Positions 9,481-21,592 of a stretch of DNA of 64,000 bases are shown piece after piece. Origin of the DNA: Chlamydomonas sphaeroides (Eukaryota; Chlorophyta; Chlorophyceae; Chlamydomonadales; Chlamydomonadaceae); the NCBI GenBank assembly GCA_001662425.1, contig BDDC01000049.1, positions 1-64,000 of the forward strand. Reading direction: 5' to 3'. The notes under the pieces are model-generated. The model was not told the origin of the DNA, ran no database searches, and saw only the letters and a list, made by a program, of their open reading frames with translations. Position 1 is the stretch's first letter. Each line of letters begins with the position of its first letter. The position numbers and the translations under genes are program-made.

Positions 9481-12400
9481 ATGGAAGCAGAAGCTGGTGG
9501 GCAGGACGCCGCGTCGCTTGGCGAAGGAGAACCCGGAACTGACGAGCTTGCTGCGAAGACGAGCGTCAAGTCAGCGTCGGGCGTTGCCAGCAAGCCTTCT
9601 TCGTCCGGCCGACCGCCTTGGACAGTAAGCGAAATGGAAATACTCGTGTTTCGTCACATGGAGCTAGGCAACAGGCAAGTCGTTTTAGGGCGTCGATGCC
9701 AAGTTTCCTTGTGCCGCAAGCCAGCCAGAACATAGGAATTGTTTTCTGGGGCTCACTTAGGCCCGTGTGCCTTGGTTGTCGTCCTCGGCCATCGCTTCAT
9801 GGACGCAGATGGGCGGCTATCGCTGCGTTCCTGCCAGGGCGCTCAGGTAATAGAGGCATTATCGTCACGCTTGTCGATTGAAACGTAGCGCGCATCCCTC
9901 GGTGGCATATCACCGAACGGCATGTGAACAGGGCGCGCCTTAGCAACTGTACCACAGCCACGCCAGTTCATTCGCTGTCGATTCACGTGCACCTCGATGG
10001 AGTGGTAAATTTACATGCAGGCCATTCACCTTGCGCCATCAACTGGCGGCTCCGTTACCACAACACCACACTTACGGATGCGTGGCTCACGACCAACAGA
10101 ACCTCTGCCCGCCTCTGCCCCGCCCACATTGACATTCCGTGCAGAGAATGACACAAAGAACCTCTGGCACAGCACACTCCGGTGAGCTGCGCAGGAATCA
10201 TGCCGGGACGCTACTTGGGCCATACCTGGGGCCCAGAGCACAGGAGAGGGCACCCGGGCTCCGATCGCACGCCTCACGTATCGGCCGCCCCTGAGGCCCT
10301 GCCAGCCGACCCGCCTGCTGCTGTGATGAGAAGGGGCAGCTGCATTGGGAACAGACGCAAGCCGCACGCCAGCAGTGGTCACTCACCGCGTGCCACGCCC
10401 TGGTGCCGGACACGGCCGCTTGGTGCCATCCGCTGCGCGACCCACGATACCGGCATGCTGAACGCCCCACAGCCGCACAGCCTCACAGCACGGTGCCACA
10501 CCTGACAGCCCCTGCTGCGCCTCTGCCCCGCAGGGCCAAGACGCCCGTGCGGCGGTCCGAGCTGCTGTTCCAATACTGCAGAGCCGTCAAGGTGCACCAC
10601 GCAGCGCGTTGCCCGCCGGAGGCGCCGCAAACCTTGCGCGTTGCCCGCCGGAGGCGCCGCAAACCTTGCGCGTTGCCCGCCGGAGGCGCCGCAAACCTTG
10701 CGCGTTGCCGCTGGCCACGCCGCTGGCCTAGCAGCCCTGCCGCAGCACGCGCATGGGCGTCCCCGGCCCGCTTTGCAATCACGTTTCTCTTGCCGTACCA
10801 TGCCGTACCATGCCGCGCCACCCGCCGCAGGACTGCTGCGACGATCCCGCCGCGCGCAAGGCCGCTCTTGATCGCGTCCAGGCCGACATCGACAAGGCCG
10901 CGAAGCAGGAGTCCCAAAGCGCACCCCAGGGCCGCAGCGAGGGCGGCGGCGACGAGGGCGGCGACGACGAGCCGCTTGCGACGACGGCGGCGGCAGCGGG
11001 GCAGGCGGCGCCGGACGCGGACGTGGCCGGTCGCGAGGGCTCGCAGCCGGCCAGCACCAGCGGCGCTGACAAGGACGGGCCGGGGCAGCGGCGGCGGCGG
11101 CAAATGTTGCGGAACCTGAGCGCGCCCGAGGGCGAGGCGCTCGGCGCGCTTCCGTCCGAGCGGTCCGACACTTCGCGGCCGTCCAACCGCAGCATCCGGC
11201 CGCGGCCGTCGTTTGACTATGGCTCCAACGAGGCAACCTTGGAGCGCGGGCGGCGCTCGGGTGCGTACCGCTGCCTGGCTGCATCCCAGCGTCCGCGTCC
11301 GGCGCCACACACCGCCATGCGTGGGGTTGCCAGCCTCCTTTGCAACGGACACGAAACCTGAGCTGACGTGCTCATGAGGCTGGCAGCCCTGGTCGTGCGT
11401 GCTGCTCGCGGGTCCCGGGGCGAGCGCCTGCACGCCGGCTTCCTGCACCCTGGCCTTAGCTGTGGCCGCAGCAGCAACCGCCCAGTCCCTGACGCCCGCC
11501 CCCGGCCCCGTCGCCCTGCCGCTCCTGCCCCCCTCCCCACAGTGGGCGGAGACGTGGATCTGACGGTCCAGCCCCACCGGCTGCAGCGCAGCTCCTACAG
11601 CGGCGTGCCCCCTCCCAGCCCCCCGGAGCTCTCTGCCGGCGGCTCCATCGCAAGCCGCCACACCAGCCCGCTGCCGTCCCCAGGCCACGCCGGCGGCGGC
11701 GCCGCTGCGACGCAGGGCGACGCGCCGCTGGCCGCGTGCGACAGCCCCGCGCCGGGGCCCCCGGCGGCCGGCGCGCACCGGCAGGCCAGCGGCCAGCCGG
11801 CGGGCGCCACAGCGCCGTGGCAGCCGCCGCCGCCTCCCGGGGGCCCGCCGGATCGCAAGATGGAGCGCACGGCTTCCCTGCCACACCGACGCATGGATCC
11901 CATGTCGCCGCTGACGTCCCCCGTCGACGCTAGCGCCGGACACGCAGGCGCCGGCGGGGTGGGACTAGCTGCGGAGCTACGGTCACAGGCCGCGATGGCG
12001 GCTCAAGTCGTGGGCCGCGGCAGCGTCGACGCCCGCGGCAGCCCGGGCCTCGGCGGCAGCGGCAGCGCGGCGGCGCAGGGCCTGAACAGCCTGCACCTGC
12101 ATCACGCCTACTCGTCCTCGTCGTCCTCCCTGGCGACGCTGCCCGAGGTGTCCCAGCTGCCGCAGCTGTGGCAGCACGCACCGCCCAGCGGCCTGGCGGG
12201 GGGAGGTCCGCCGGCCCCTCTGGTGCGTTGCCGCGCGCGGCGGTGTGGGTCGGCGGTGCGGGTCGGAGGTGTGGGTCGGCGGTGTGGGTCGAAGTGTGGG
12301 TCGGCGGTGCGGGTCGGAGGTGTGGGTCGGCGGTGCGGGTCGGAGTGTGGGTCGGCGATGTTGCAGGATGCGCCGCTGTTTGTTGAGGAGCAGAGGCTCA

Positions 12401-14460
12401 GGGTCACAGGCACGGCGAGGGTGATGGGCCACGATCAGTCAGCAACGCCCGCCGCTCCGCCCGTCTGTGTGTGCTCCTCTCGCTTGCGCGTCCTTCCTCG
12501 CTGACCGCCGCCCCCGCCCAACCACCCCACGCAGGTGCGCAGCAGCCACGCGCGCGCGTCGCCGCGACTCAACAGCCAGCCGCTGCGCCTGCGGCAGCAG
12601 CTGCGCCGCCGGCAGACCGTGGGATCGCTTGTGCCGGACCGCTTGGACGGCGACATGCCGGACTTATCCGGACTGGGGCTCGCGTCCTCTTCCCTGCACG
12701 GATCTGAGCTGGGGCCAGCCCCCGGCGAGGTGCCAGGCTTCAACGGCGACGGGCCTGCCGCCAGCGGTGCCGGCACCGCTGGCTGGAGTGCAGGCACGGC
12801 CCCCGGTGGCTTGGGCCACTCCCAACAGGAGGTGGGGCTGGCAGCATGTGAGGCTGTCCTTAGTCCGTGGGCTGTCTAGCCAGCGCCTCCCTGACTGTCT
12901 TTGATGCGTCCCCTGCTAGCCCTCCAACGCCCATTCAGCCGTCTTCTGGCAGCATCCCGCTAGCTGTCACCTCTCCGCACTGCCACCCAAAGCCAGCCCT
13001 GTTGCCGCCACCGAGCAACCCCACACAGCGCGTCCGTGCTCACTGGCCGAGCCGCTCCGCGACCGCACCTCGCCCCAGGCCGACGTCATGGCCCCCAGGC
13101 CGCAGCAGCCCGAGCTGCACCGCCCCGACAGCGGCGGCGGCTTCAACATGCTCAGCGGCTCGCTGGCGGCGCGCGCCACGGCGGCCCTGGCTATCGAAGG
13201 GCCGCCCGCCGACGCCTTCGAGTTTGCTGACGCCATGGAGGTTGACGGCGGCAACTTCGCGGCGCCGCCGGCCACGGCAGCCCCGCCGCCGCCGCCGCCG
13301 GCCCTGGTCAAGGCGGAGCCCTTCGCTGCGGAGCGCGGTACCGTCCGAGCGCACCACAGCGCGGAGCAGCCAGGCTTTGTCGGCGAGGCCCGGCCGGCGG
13401 GCATCAGCGTGCAGGCGCTGCTGCGGGGCGGCCCATGGGACAGCGCCGACGGCCTGGACGCCATGGATCGGCAGGGCGGCGGCCTGCGGCCCCTCGCGCC
13501 GGGAGGTGGGCGCTCGTCCTGCCCACCCGCATGCGACATGCCGCACCGGGGCCTGCCTGACGCCGGCGCCGACCACCGCTCACGCAACCCTCTGCCCCAA
13601 CTGCTGCCGGCGTGCCCGCAGGCTTCAGCGCTCCCGTGGTCGCGGGCTATGCAGCCCACGGCTCGTTCGGCGGCCCCGCCCGATCGGCGGAGGCCACTTT
13701 CGGCCGCGGCATGGGCCTCGGCCCGACGATGCGGCCGCTGGGCACGCACTCTGGCGCCGTGTCGCTGTCGTCGACCCACGCCGGCGCCACGGAGGGGGAC
13801 CTGGGCTGGGGCAACGTGCTCTGCGCGTCCGAGTCGAGCCCCGCCAACCTCACCTTCCGGTCCGGCCCGCAGCAGCACGTCAGCTTCCAGCAGCCGCATG
13901 CCCGTCCCCAGCAGCACCCCCAGCAGCAGCACCCCCAGCAGCAGCAGCACCCCCACCACCTCCACGGCCAGCACTCGCACTCCCAGCCGCACCAGCAGCC
14001 CCACGTCCACCAGCTGCTCATACACCAGCGCGCGGCACAGCACCGCGCCATGCACGGCGGCGACGGCCCGTCCAGCGCCGGCGCGCTGACCGCCGGCGGC
14101 CCGCCCGTCAGCCCCGTGGCCGCCTGCTTCGCGGCCTGGTCTGCCTCGGGCGAGATTCAGCTCCGCCCTGCGGCGCTCGACCTGCGCGCCTCGCAGCAGC
14201 CGCTCTTCCGGCCGCAGCTTTTCGCGCAGCAGCATCCCCACATCCCGCAGCACCAGCAGCAGCAGCCGCTGGGTCTTCAACAGCTCAGCGAGCAGCAGCG
14301 CGGCGCGCAGAGCCCGGGCCTGGGCGGGCCAAGCGAGGTCGAGGGCGAGGCGCCCTTCTCGGCGCCATCCTTTAGCGACTCGCTGCGGCCGCAGCGAGTG
14401 GCCAACCTGGCCCCGGTGGGCCTTGCCACGGACGCGGTGGTGGTGATGGGTCTAGACGAG
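9481..14460 (+). CDS. large Gln/His/Pro/Ser-rich protein, function unknown
   Basis: Phase-consistent exons: 9481-9674, 10534-10591, 10831-11260, 11543-12222, 12535-12831, 13079-13505, 13622-14460 (975 codons so far). Only the N-terminus looks folded: about residues 40-84 read PWTVSEMEILVFRHMELG and then KTPVRRSELLFQYCRAVK, followed by a short charged helix (ALDRVQADIDKAAKQE). The rest is low complexity: Ser/Pro with RRMDPMSPLTSP, Arg-rich RLRQQLRRRQ, then a Gln/His tract (13885-14050) and a second Gln-rich tract (14220-14310). This composition is typical of nuclear regulators, but no named domain is recognised. Intron 1 uses a GC donor (AACAG|GCAAGT). The 3' end is unresolved: either read-through to a stop at 14872-14874, or splicing to a short last exon ending at TAA 14980-14982. 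The region after 14460 is repeat-derived. Confidence 0.6.
10605..10706 (+). repeat. 32-bp tandem repeat, three copies
   Basis: Three almost identical units of about 32 bases (core GCCCGCCGGAGGCGCCGCAA, then ACCTTGCGCGTT) in intron 2 of the Gln/His-rich gene. Confidence 0.9.
12236..12360 (+). repeat. GTGTGGGTCGGCG-type minisatellite
   Basis: Imperfect 10-13 base units alternating GTGCGGGTCGGAG and GTGTGGGTCGGCG immediately after the donor at 12222, in intron 4 of the Gln/His-rich gene. Confidence 0.85.
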
Positions 14461-14649
14461 GTGGGTGCCGCCGTCGCGTGCGGGGGGCGCGCACACTCGG
14501 GACGCCGTCGCACGGGACTGCTGCCCGCCAGCGCATGCTGTGCGTGTTGCTTGCTGTGTTGCACCTGCATCGTGTCACGCGGCCTCTTGGGCCTGGCGGT
14601 GCACAGGCGCTGTTCGCGGGCGCCGTGGTGTGGACCCGCCCGTGGTATG

Positions 14650-14878
14650 GCGTGGACCCCATCACACACCCCATACCCTGTTCGCACGGCCGACGCGCCA
14701 CTCCACCCGGGGCAGGCTTGGCCGCGCTTCTGCACTGGCGCATCTAACCGCATCTCACCGCATTCCCTCTGCGCACGGCCGACGCGCCACTCTACTTGGG
14801 GCGTGCTGTGCCGCGTGAGGGGTTCTGTTCTACCTAACACTGGAACAAGCGATGCTGGGTTCTGTCCTACTTGAACGC
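14650..14878 (-). repeat. dispersed repeat C with internal duplication
   Basis: Two internal copies of CGCACGGCCGACGCGCCACT lie about 85 bases apart (14685 and 14775). The end part (GGGGTTCTGTTCTACCTAAC) reappears as its reverse complement at about 48948-48985 and, more weakly, at 4635-4655. It lies downstream of the last sure exon of the Gln/His-rich gene. Confidence 0.7.
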
Positions 14879-17800
14879 ACAATCACACCATGATGACCCC
14901 TTCGGCGTACTCTCGGATGCATGCAAGCTGCTCCGGCCAACCTGCCCTGCTACAGGACATGATGGAGCTTCTGCGTGAGTAAGCGCGACAGACGCGAAAT
15001 CCAAATGTCTGCGGGGCCGCCACCTTGGCGATGTCCCCCCGGCCGTGCATGACAAAGAAGATCTTGGAATACCCGTGTCATGCAACCTTCCGATGTTGAT
15101 GACTGCGTCAGTGGATGACCGAACGGACGTGTGCGGAGCCCGTGCACCTGATCGCGGGGCGCATCTGCGCGGCACACGTCCGTCCGCGGGCGCGGCCACC
15201 GAAGTGCACTGCTTTCGGAGCTGGGGGCGTGCGAAGCTGCACGCGTGGGACTGGTTGCGCTGTAATCGGACTGGCTGCTGGGTGGGTTAACACATGGCCT
15301 GCCGTGCACGAGACTGCGGCTGCAGCGACTTGCAGGCGCATGTTGCTGGCTGCCGCTGACGATAGGGATGCATGGGGATGGGGACGAGGTTGCGACTTGT
15401 GGGGTCCTCAGGGGTGGAGGCGCTCCGGACGGGCGCCGCCCCAACGCGCGCGCGCAGGTCGTTCCGACGAGCCGTGCCTGCCCGTGCGTGCGGCGTCTTC
15501 CGCACGCAAGCGTGGTGGGGCGTGGGCACGGCGGGTCCCTGCTAAAGCAAGGAGAGGGCTGCTGTGTGACGCGGGGCCATGGATTTTGCTGGGCATTTGC
15601 GGGTCGGAAAGCCACCTGGGCGAGGCGTCGTTACAATGAATGTATGCTCGGATGGGCCGGCGGGCAGCAGATGCGAGGCGGGCGGCGAGCGTGTGAGTCC
15701 AAGTGTGGGTGCGTGCGCTCTGCCTTCTGCGTGCAGCGGGGCGCGGCGCGTCTTATGGCAGCGGCCCTACCCACAAAGGCACCGGGCCACGCGGTGCCCT
15801 AGGGTACTGGGCCTCCTGCCTGCCTGCGTTGGAGGCGGCTGTGCACGGGTGTGTGGGTGGGTGTGCGCGCGTGTGTGTGTGTACAGCTGCAGCTGCTGTT
15901 GCGGGGGCCTCCCCCCCCAGGATCGGGCACTTGGTCCTGGCCCTGCGCGTCCCCGTTGTGCATGCGTTCGATAAGTCCATCATCTACTTAATGAAGCCAA
16001 GTATGATGAATGTATACTCTTGCCGAGTGCAGGGGCAGCTACGATTGCGTCGCTGTGGGTGTCCTATCGCCGCACCTGTCGGTCCAGCACGGCCGGTCTG
16101 TCGTTGTCCGTGCCTTCTCCTGTGGCCGCGCGCGCGTGCGGCGCAGCTGCGTTTGTTTCTCGGGTGCGTGCGCGCACCCATGAGGCCCTTTGGCGCACCG
16201 CGCCGGCGGGCCCATGGTAGTACCTGTGCCGTGTCCTTGTCGGCTTGCGTCTGTTCCTGTGCCGTCACAATCAAAGTGGTGTGGATGTCACAATCAAAGT
16301 GGAGCCGCTTAGGTTGTTTGACGCAAGCCTTTGGTGCAGCCGGTGGGAAGCCTTTGTCGAGGTGGGCGCGGAGGGGGCGAGGGGTGTGCGGTGTTGGAAT
16401 GGTGCGTGAGCGCGCTGGCTCAAGCCCGCTAAACTAGCGAGGGCGTGGGGAAAATGCGTTGCTCGCGCCGGGAGGCGGGCGCGCGGGGCAGGCCGGGCGT
16501 ACTAGGCTGCAGGCGTGTTGTATGTGCTGCAGCAGCACAATACGATGCAAAGACGACTGTCTGCCGGATCTGGACTGGGGCGGGCGCCATGCCGCCTTGC
16601 CGCCTTGCATGCGGTTGCAGGGAGTGACACCTGGCAGGCATACGGCGGGATGGTGTATGTAGGCGGCGGCGCGCCTTAGCTAGGGCAGCAGGCATCTCGA
16701 GATGCCCAACGGGTGCCAGTGGCGACGTACTGCCTGTGCGAATAAACGCGCGGAGCACGCACTGCGGGCGGCGGCGACTGCGGCGCGGGCATGCGCTGCT
16801 GTTGCCAGCGAGCCCTGCAACTGATAAAGGTTCTGTGCCCTCCTGCTCTGGCGCTGGCCTTCTCCTTGTTGGAAACCAGAGAGCGCTGCTGCCTTCGCGC
16901 ACTCGTCTTCTTAGACGTACGTAGCCCCCAGGCCCTGAGCTGGAGCTGCACTCTTTGCGGCCCCAGGCCCCCGCCCTCCCTTGCTAGCTGCTGCGTTCCC
17001 AGGTTCTGGACCACACCCTGATGTGCAGTGACTAAGATTGCAGTGGTCACCGTGCAACACTCGCAGCTAGCTGCTACTGCCAGTTTGCGCTTGTACCTCA
17101 TGAGTGTTATGTTAGGGCCAGCAGAAAAAGGTCATCACTTCATGATTGTGTACACAACTCGACGCGTTGGGTTAACGGGTTTCGTTACCTGATATCCCTG
17201 CTTACCTTCTTCGTTGGCCAGGATTTTAGTTTGGGAGCGAGCCGGGTCGAGCCCTCGGGGCACGGACAAGCGACGTCTGTGTTGCTTGCCGATGCCGTGC
17301 AAAGACGTCCCCCAAAACCATGGACGTTTCCCTCCCGCCAGCCGCCACCGCTCTTGCTGCTGTCCTACATACACGCCATCAACTGCAGCCATGCCCACAA
17401 TCGTACCTGCGGTGCCGCGTCCTAACTTCACTCCTGCTTCACCGTTCTCCAGCAGGCACTCCATGCCATCCCGCATGTGGCCAGCCGCCATGTATGCACG
17501 CACGGTTTTCAAGTAACTAGACCAAACGGATCTCGGGGCCTTTCATTTGGCTAACGGCATGGGAGGATGCACCAGACAGCAGGATTGCAGGTACAGATCG
17601 TCTGTTTTTCTAGCTTGTAGCGCTCGGGTGTTCACACGAGCACAGGTAGGGCCCAGGCGGGGCCGTTGTGTGTCCCGGTATGCAGTGCCCGGAGTTACAA
17701 GCCCAGTCGCGCTCGTGCCACCCCAACGTGCAGCCGTACAGCAGCAGCAGCAGCCCGACGGCTAGGCGGCGGACACACAGCTCGCGCTACGCTGGCGTGC

Positions 17801-17939
17801 ACCAAGTGGTTGTGCAGGGGATGGACGCATGCATGCTGTGTGGGCGGGCCCGTAGGCGCTGCACACGGCAGCATGGCCAGGGGGCAGCGGTGCAAGCAAG
17901 GTATGGCTTCCACGCTAGCTGGTTCCAAGTGAAAAGGTA

Positions 17940-18925
17940 TGGAGGTGGCGGGGGAAGGGAGGGGGCGGGGGAAGGGAGCGGGCAGTTGAGGAGAGGAAGG
18001 TGCCGGGGGGAAGGGGCGTCCAGGGAACGGCGGCGTCCAAAAGGAAAGACCGTCAACACGGAAGGTAGCACGGTATCCGGCGCCAAGGTAGGCGCAGCAG
18101 ACCACCGGCCCCTTGGCACAAAGCCACCGATGTGTCGCCGTGCCCTTGGTCATCATTAGCGAAGTCGGCTTGTGAAGTCAGCTTGGTCATGTGTATTCAA
18201 GTGTTAGGTGTACACAGCGCCAGCCGGCACCGGCCTCGGCTCCAGAGACCAAGGCCGGAGCTATGCGGAGAGCCCCACCCCGCGTCGGTGACCGACCTGT
18301 AACAATCGAAGAATGCCACCAGGAGACCAGTGCGACGTGGATTGTGAAGAGCGACCGGAGGAAGGGTAAGGGCACACAATCAAGATCAGGCCAACAGTAT
18401 GACGATTGCAGAGGACGAAGCGTGCGGTGTGGGAGCGGTCGGGGAGAGGGAGGTTACAGGGGCAGCAAGCGGGCGGCCGAGAGAGGAAAGCGCCGGGACA
18501 CAAAATGCGAAGGCACGCGAAGGACAGGGGGCGACTTAGGGGCGGCGGCGCGCGGTGGGGAGGTGCGTGGCGGCAGCAAGAGGGTGGCAGGGAAGAGGCA
18601 GGTGGCAGAGGCGGGGATCGGGCGACCAGGGAGAGGTGTGCGCTGGGGACGGCGCGGTCAGTGGCCGGTGGCTCGAGGTGTGGAGGTGGCGGGGGAGGTG
18701 AGGTGACGGGGCAAGGGAGCAAGCGGCCGGGGACAGGCTGTGCAGGTCGCGGGCGAGAGGGCAATGACTGGGGCAGGGAGTGAGCGGCCACGGAGAGGAA
18801 GGCGCTGGGGTACGGGGCGGCCCGGGGGCGGCTGCGTGAGGTGTGCAGGTGGCGGGGAGAGGGAGGCGGCGGGGGAGGGGAGCGGGCAGCTGGGGAGAGG
18901 AGGGCGCCGGGAGGGAGGGGGTCTG
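17940..18925 (+). repeat. G-rich degenerate satellite array
   Basis: Roughly 1 kb of strongly purine-biased plus-strand DNA. The unit at 17941-18012 and the unit at 18845-18918 share the order GGTGGCGGGG, GGGAGCGGGCAG, GAGGAGAGGA or GGGGAGAGGA, and GTGCCGGG or GCGCCGGG. Intervening blocks are more diverged (AGCGGCC, AGAGGAAGGCGC). Unit length is about 75-90 bases; many GGGG runs make it G-quadruplex prone. Confidence 0.7.
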
Positions 18926-19767
18926 TTGCGCCGGCCGCGCCCATGGCCAACGATCTGGGCTTCGGGGAGACTCGCTGCGTAATTTGTTACGCAAACGCAA
19001 GCGCTGCTCCGAAAGCAGGTTGGGCCTGAGGCGTCCATGCAGTTCTATGCTTCCTTGCAACAGCGACATCCTCGCCGCGAGCTCTTCTGCCACTAGATGG
19101 CACTTCGACCAGACGTTTCTCAGCTGCTTAAGACTTACCGAAAGAAGGTTGCTATCACATTACATCCGAGCTCGGTGTGCACGTTTCGTACTACATAGAG
19201 TGATATCAAATAGTGTAGGATGAATAGAGTGACCTTCTTCTTCACAGGGCGCGCTTCGTTCACAGCTTTTACTAAAGCAGCAACTGCGCTTTCGTCCCAC
19301 TTCATGCCAATACGACTCAGGGTGTGCCCTCCACGCTCCAGCATCGACCACCTACGCAGCATGCTGGTCGCTGATGCCAAGTACATCTCAACGTTGCCGC
19401 GGGGAAACAACAACATATTATCAAGTGATAGTACACCGCTCTCGGCTGCGGGGCTCGGCGTGCTGTTGGGAAGCGGTGTTCACAATGACTGGGCGTGACA
19501 GATGGCAAGCCGAAGACCACCCCAAAGCGCCCAAAGCCGGCAACCAGGAGGCAGCCTCCCGTCAGCCGATCCCCCATGTTCACCGCCCGGATTTGTGTTC
19601 GGGGCAATGGAAAACTTCCCGACCACCCGACAACGAACGCGCCCAGCTTCGCACCACAACGCGCACAAAGCAAGCACCTCCCCGCCGTCGGGGGTCCCCC
19701 GTCCCCTGGCTAAGCAAATGATGGCCAACAAGGCCATCCGCCATGCATCCGCCGCGCATCCGCAACC

Positions 19768-19850
19768 TCGACCTGTGGCAGCACTACCGCCACACCGCGG
19801 ATGTTCCAAGCATCCGAGGATTACCTCTTGCACCGCCTGTTACACGCACG
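19768..19850 (-). repeat. dispersed repeat B, copy 2
   Basis: Reverse complement of the element in CMR1 intron 6 (5955-6038). Here the core hairpin GGATGCTTGGAACATCC has one mismatched pair. It lies in the gene-poor region. Confidence 0.85.
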
Positions 19851-20697
19851 ACCCCGCCGCCCAACAGACTCACACACAGGGGAGAAGCCCCTGCTCACAC
19901 ATGCACGTTCCGCGGCCCGGCGCCACGGTCTGTCGTTTTTGGGCGCCACACGCCCCGCCTCGCCATGCCCCGCGCCCGCTCGCACTAATAACCCACCACT
20001 CCACATCGCTCGCAGCGACTGCCTGCGTACCACCTGGCATTGGGCGCTGCCGCACCCTCCCACATCCACAACCCTGCCGCCCCATTCATTCTTAATCTGC
20101 AAAAAACCCCGCCGCCCCACCACACGCACCCAGAGGCAGCGCCACAGGGGCGCCACACACCCCGCTCGCCCGCTGCGCCCTGCCACGCCTCGTGCACGCG
20201 CTCAAAAGAACGTGAAAGTACGCGAAGGCAGCACACCACGGGGCGCTAGCTGCCCCCGCCCCGATGCCAAGCCCGCGGCTCAGCCCCCAGGTCCCAGGAG
20301 GCCTCCTCCTCAACTCCCCGGCATGCAAGGTAAGCGGGTCGTTTGGTGCCCGCTGCTGCCAGGTGCCAGCCATGATTGAACCAAAGCGAAGCAGAGCTGC
20401 GGGGGTCGCGCTTCGACAGCTGCTCTCCCCTGCTGCCGTGCGTGCATGGCGCGCAAACACAGAGCTGACTGCCGGCCCGCTTAAGCATCACCTCCCTATG
20501 CAGATTGCAGCGAAACATGATAAATGCACAGAGGGACTGCGCAAAGAAGGCAGCAGCAGTAGGGCAGCAGTAGGGGCTCATGGGGGGCTGCCCGTGGCTT
20601 TCGGACTGTGCGTGTGGTCGCCGGACGACAACTCGCTGCCTACGACCGCTATGTGAGAACATTGCGCATGTAACCTTGCCAGTATCGTAGCTCTCGC

Positions 20698-21592
20698 TTG
20701 TCAAGCAAGTGTGCTCTGGACAGAATGAGCCAGTTCCAAGCCGTTCGCTTTGCACTCTTACATGCATCATGGCGGACACTGCTTCTAGATGCATCGGGAG
20801 CAGCGGGCAAGGCAGCGCTGGCCTCGCGGCTCAGCTCGCCGATTGTGCCGAGCACAGCCTCGATGCCCTCAGCAACTGGCCAAATGCTCACGTGGATCCG
20901 ATCGCTAGGCACTAGCGCAACGTGTGGACGGGCGGCACAGCTGCACCGCCCTGTCGGCACGATGGCCGCGCTGCCTGGGCTCGCCTGCCGCGGGCACCTG
21001 CTGAACGTCGCTGCTCGGATAATGGACGTTTCGGCAGCGGCGGCGGCCCAGCAGCTGGAGCAGCGGATGTCGATGGCAACGATGGGCCAGCTGCTGAACA
21101 AGGCTCGCAAGACGGGCGGGAAGCGGCGCAAGCCGAAGCTGCCCAAGCTTGAGGGGCACCCTTACAAGAAGGGTATCTGCCTCAAGGTCTACACCATGAC
21201 CCCCAAGAAGCCCAACTCGGCGAACAAGAAGGTCTGCAAGGTGCAGCTCACCAACGGGCTCAAGGTCCTCGCCTACATCCCTGGTGCGTGCAGCCCCTTT
21301 ACCCAACGTCCTGGGACGACAGGGGCGTACGCTAGAAAGGCCTTGGCCCGGCCCACGCTTGGTCACTAGGCCTTGCTGCTGCTCACCCCTCCTTCTCCAC
21401 TCTCCTCCGTCCCCCACAGGCGAGGGCCACAACCTGCAGGAGCACAGCATGGTGCTCATCCGCGGTGGTGGCGCCCGCGACCTTCCGTACGTGCGCACCA
21501 GCGTCGTGCGGGGGCGATACGACTGCGCCGGCGTCAAGAACCGGCAAAAGTCGCGATCCAAGTACGGCACCAAGCGGGCCAAGGCCACGTAA
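20698..21592 (+). CDS. rps12: organellar (probably mitochondrial) ribosomal protein uS12
   Basis: Two exons, 20698-21283 and 21420-21592, joined in phase 1 at the conserved Pro-Gly (AYIPG|EGHNLQEHS); 252 codons. The mature part carries the uS12 signatures TPKKPNSANKKVCKVQL, GEGHNLQEHSMVLIRGG and SRSKYGTKRAKA. uS12 sits in the decoding centre of the small subunit; the loop PKKPNSA carries the decoding-site residues. About 110 residues precede the conserved MATMGQLLNKARK start and are Arg/Ala/Ser/Leu-rich with few acidic residues, as in an import presequence. Alternative starts are ATG 20725 and 20962. HSMVLIRGG and the nuclear location favour mitochondria, since plastid rps12 normally stays in the plastid. 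It converges on the RJL gene, with 467 bases between stops. Confidence 0.9.

Larger units (their letters stand above)
14983..20697. other. gene-poor region, 5.7 kb
   Basis: No open frame here resembles a known family or joins into a phase-consistent exon chain. Contents seen: GT-rich tract (15840-15895), a 22-base direct duplication around ATGTCACAATCAAAGTGG (16263-16305), the G-rich degenerate satellite (17940-18925), a moderately AT-rich island (19000-19440) and repeat B copy 2 (19768-19850). A lone minus-strand 93-codon frame at 19135-19416 cannot be assigned. Confidence 0.55.

Noticed and set aside
14876..14982. Terminal exon MMTPSAYSRMHASCSGQP... for the Gln/His-rich gene
   Set aside because: Acceptor is poor and the segment borders repeat C; not included in the model, only mentioned as an option.
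17135..17512. Minus-strand 125-codon open frame (starts MKTVRAYMAAGHMRDGM)
   Set aside because: Reads like protein at first, but has no family resemblance, no splice partners and sits in repeat-rich gene-poor DNA; chance open frames of this length are common at this GC content.
19135..19416. Minus-strand 93-codon frame (RWSMLERGGHTLSRIGMKW...) in a less GC-rich island
   Set aside because: Better composition than most, but no recognised domain, no promoter or exon neighbours; kept only as unassigned.
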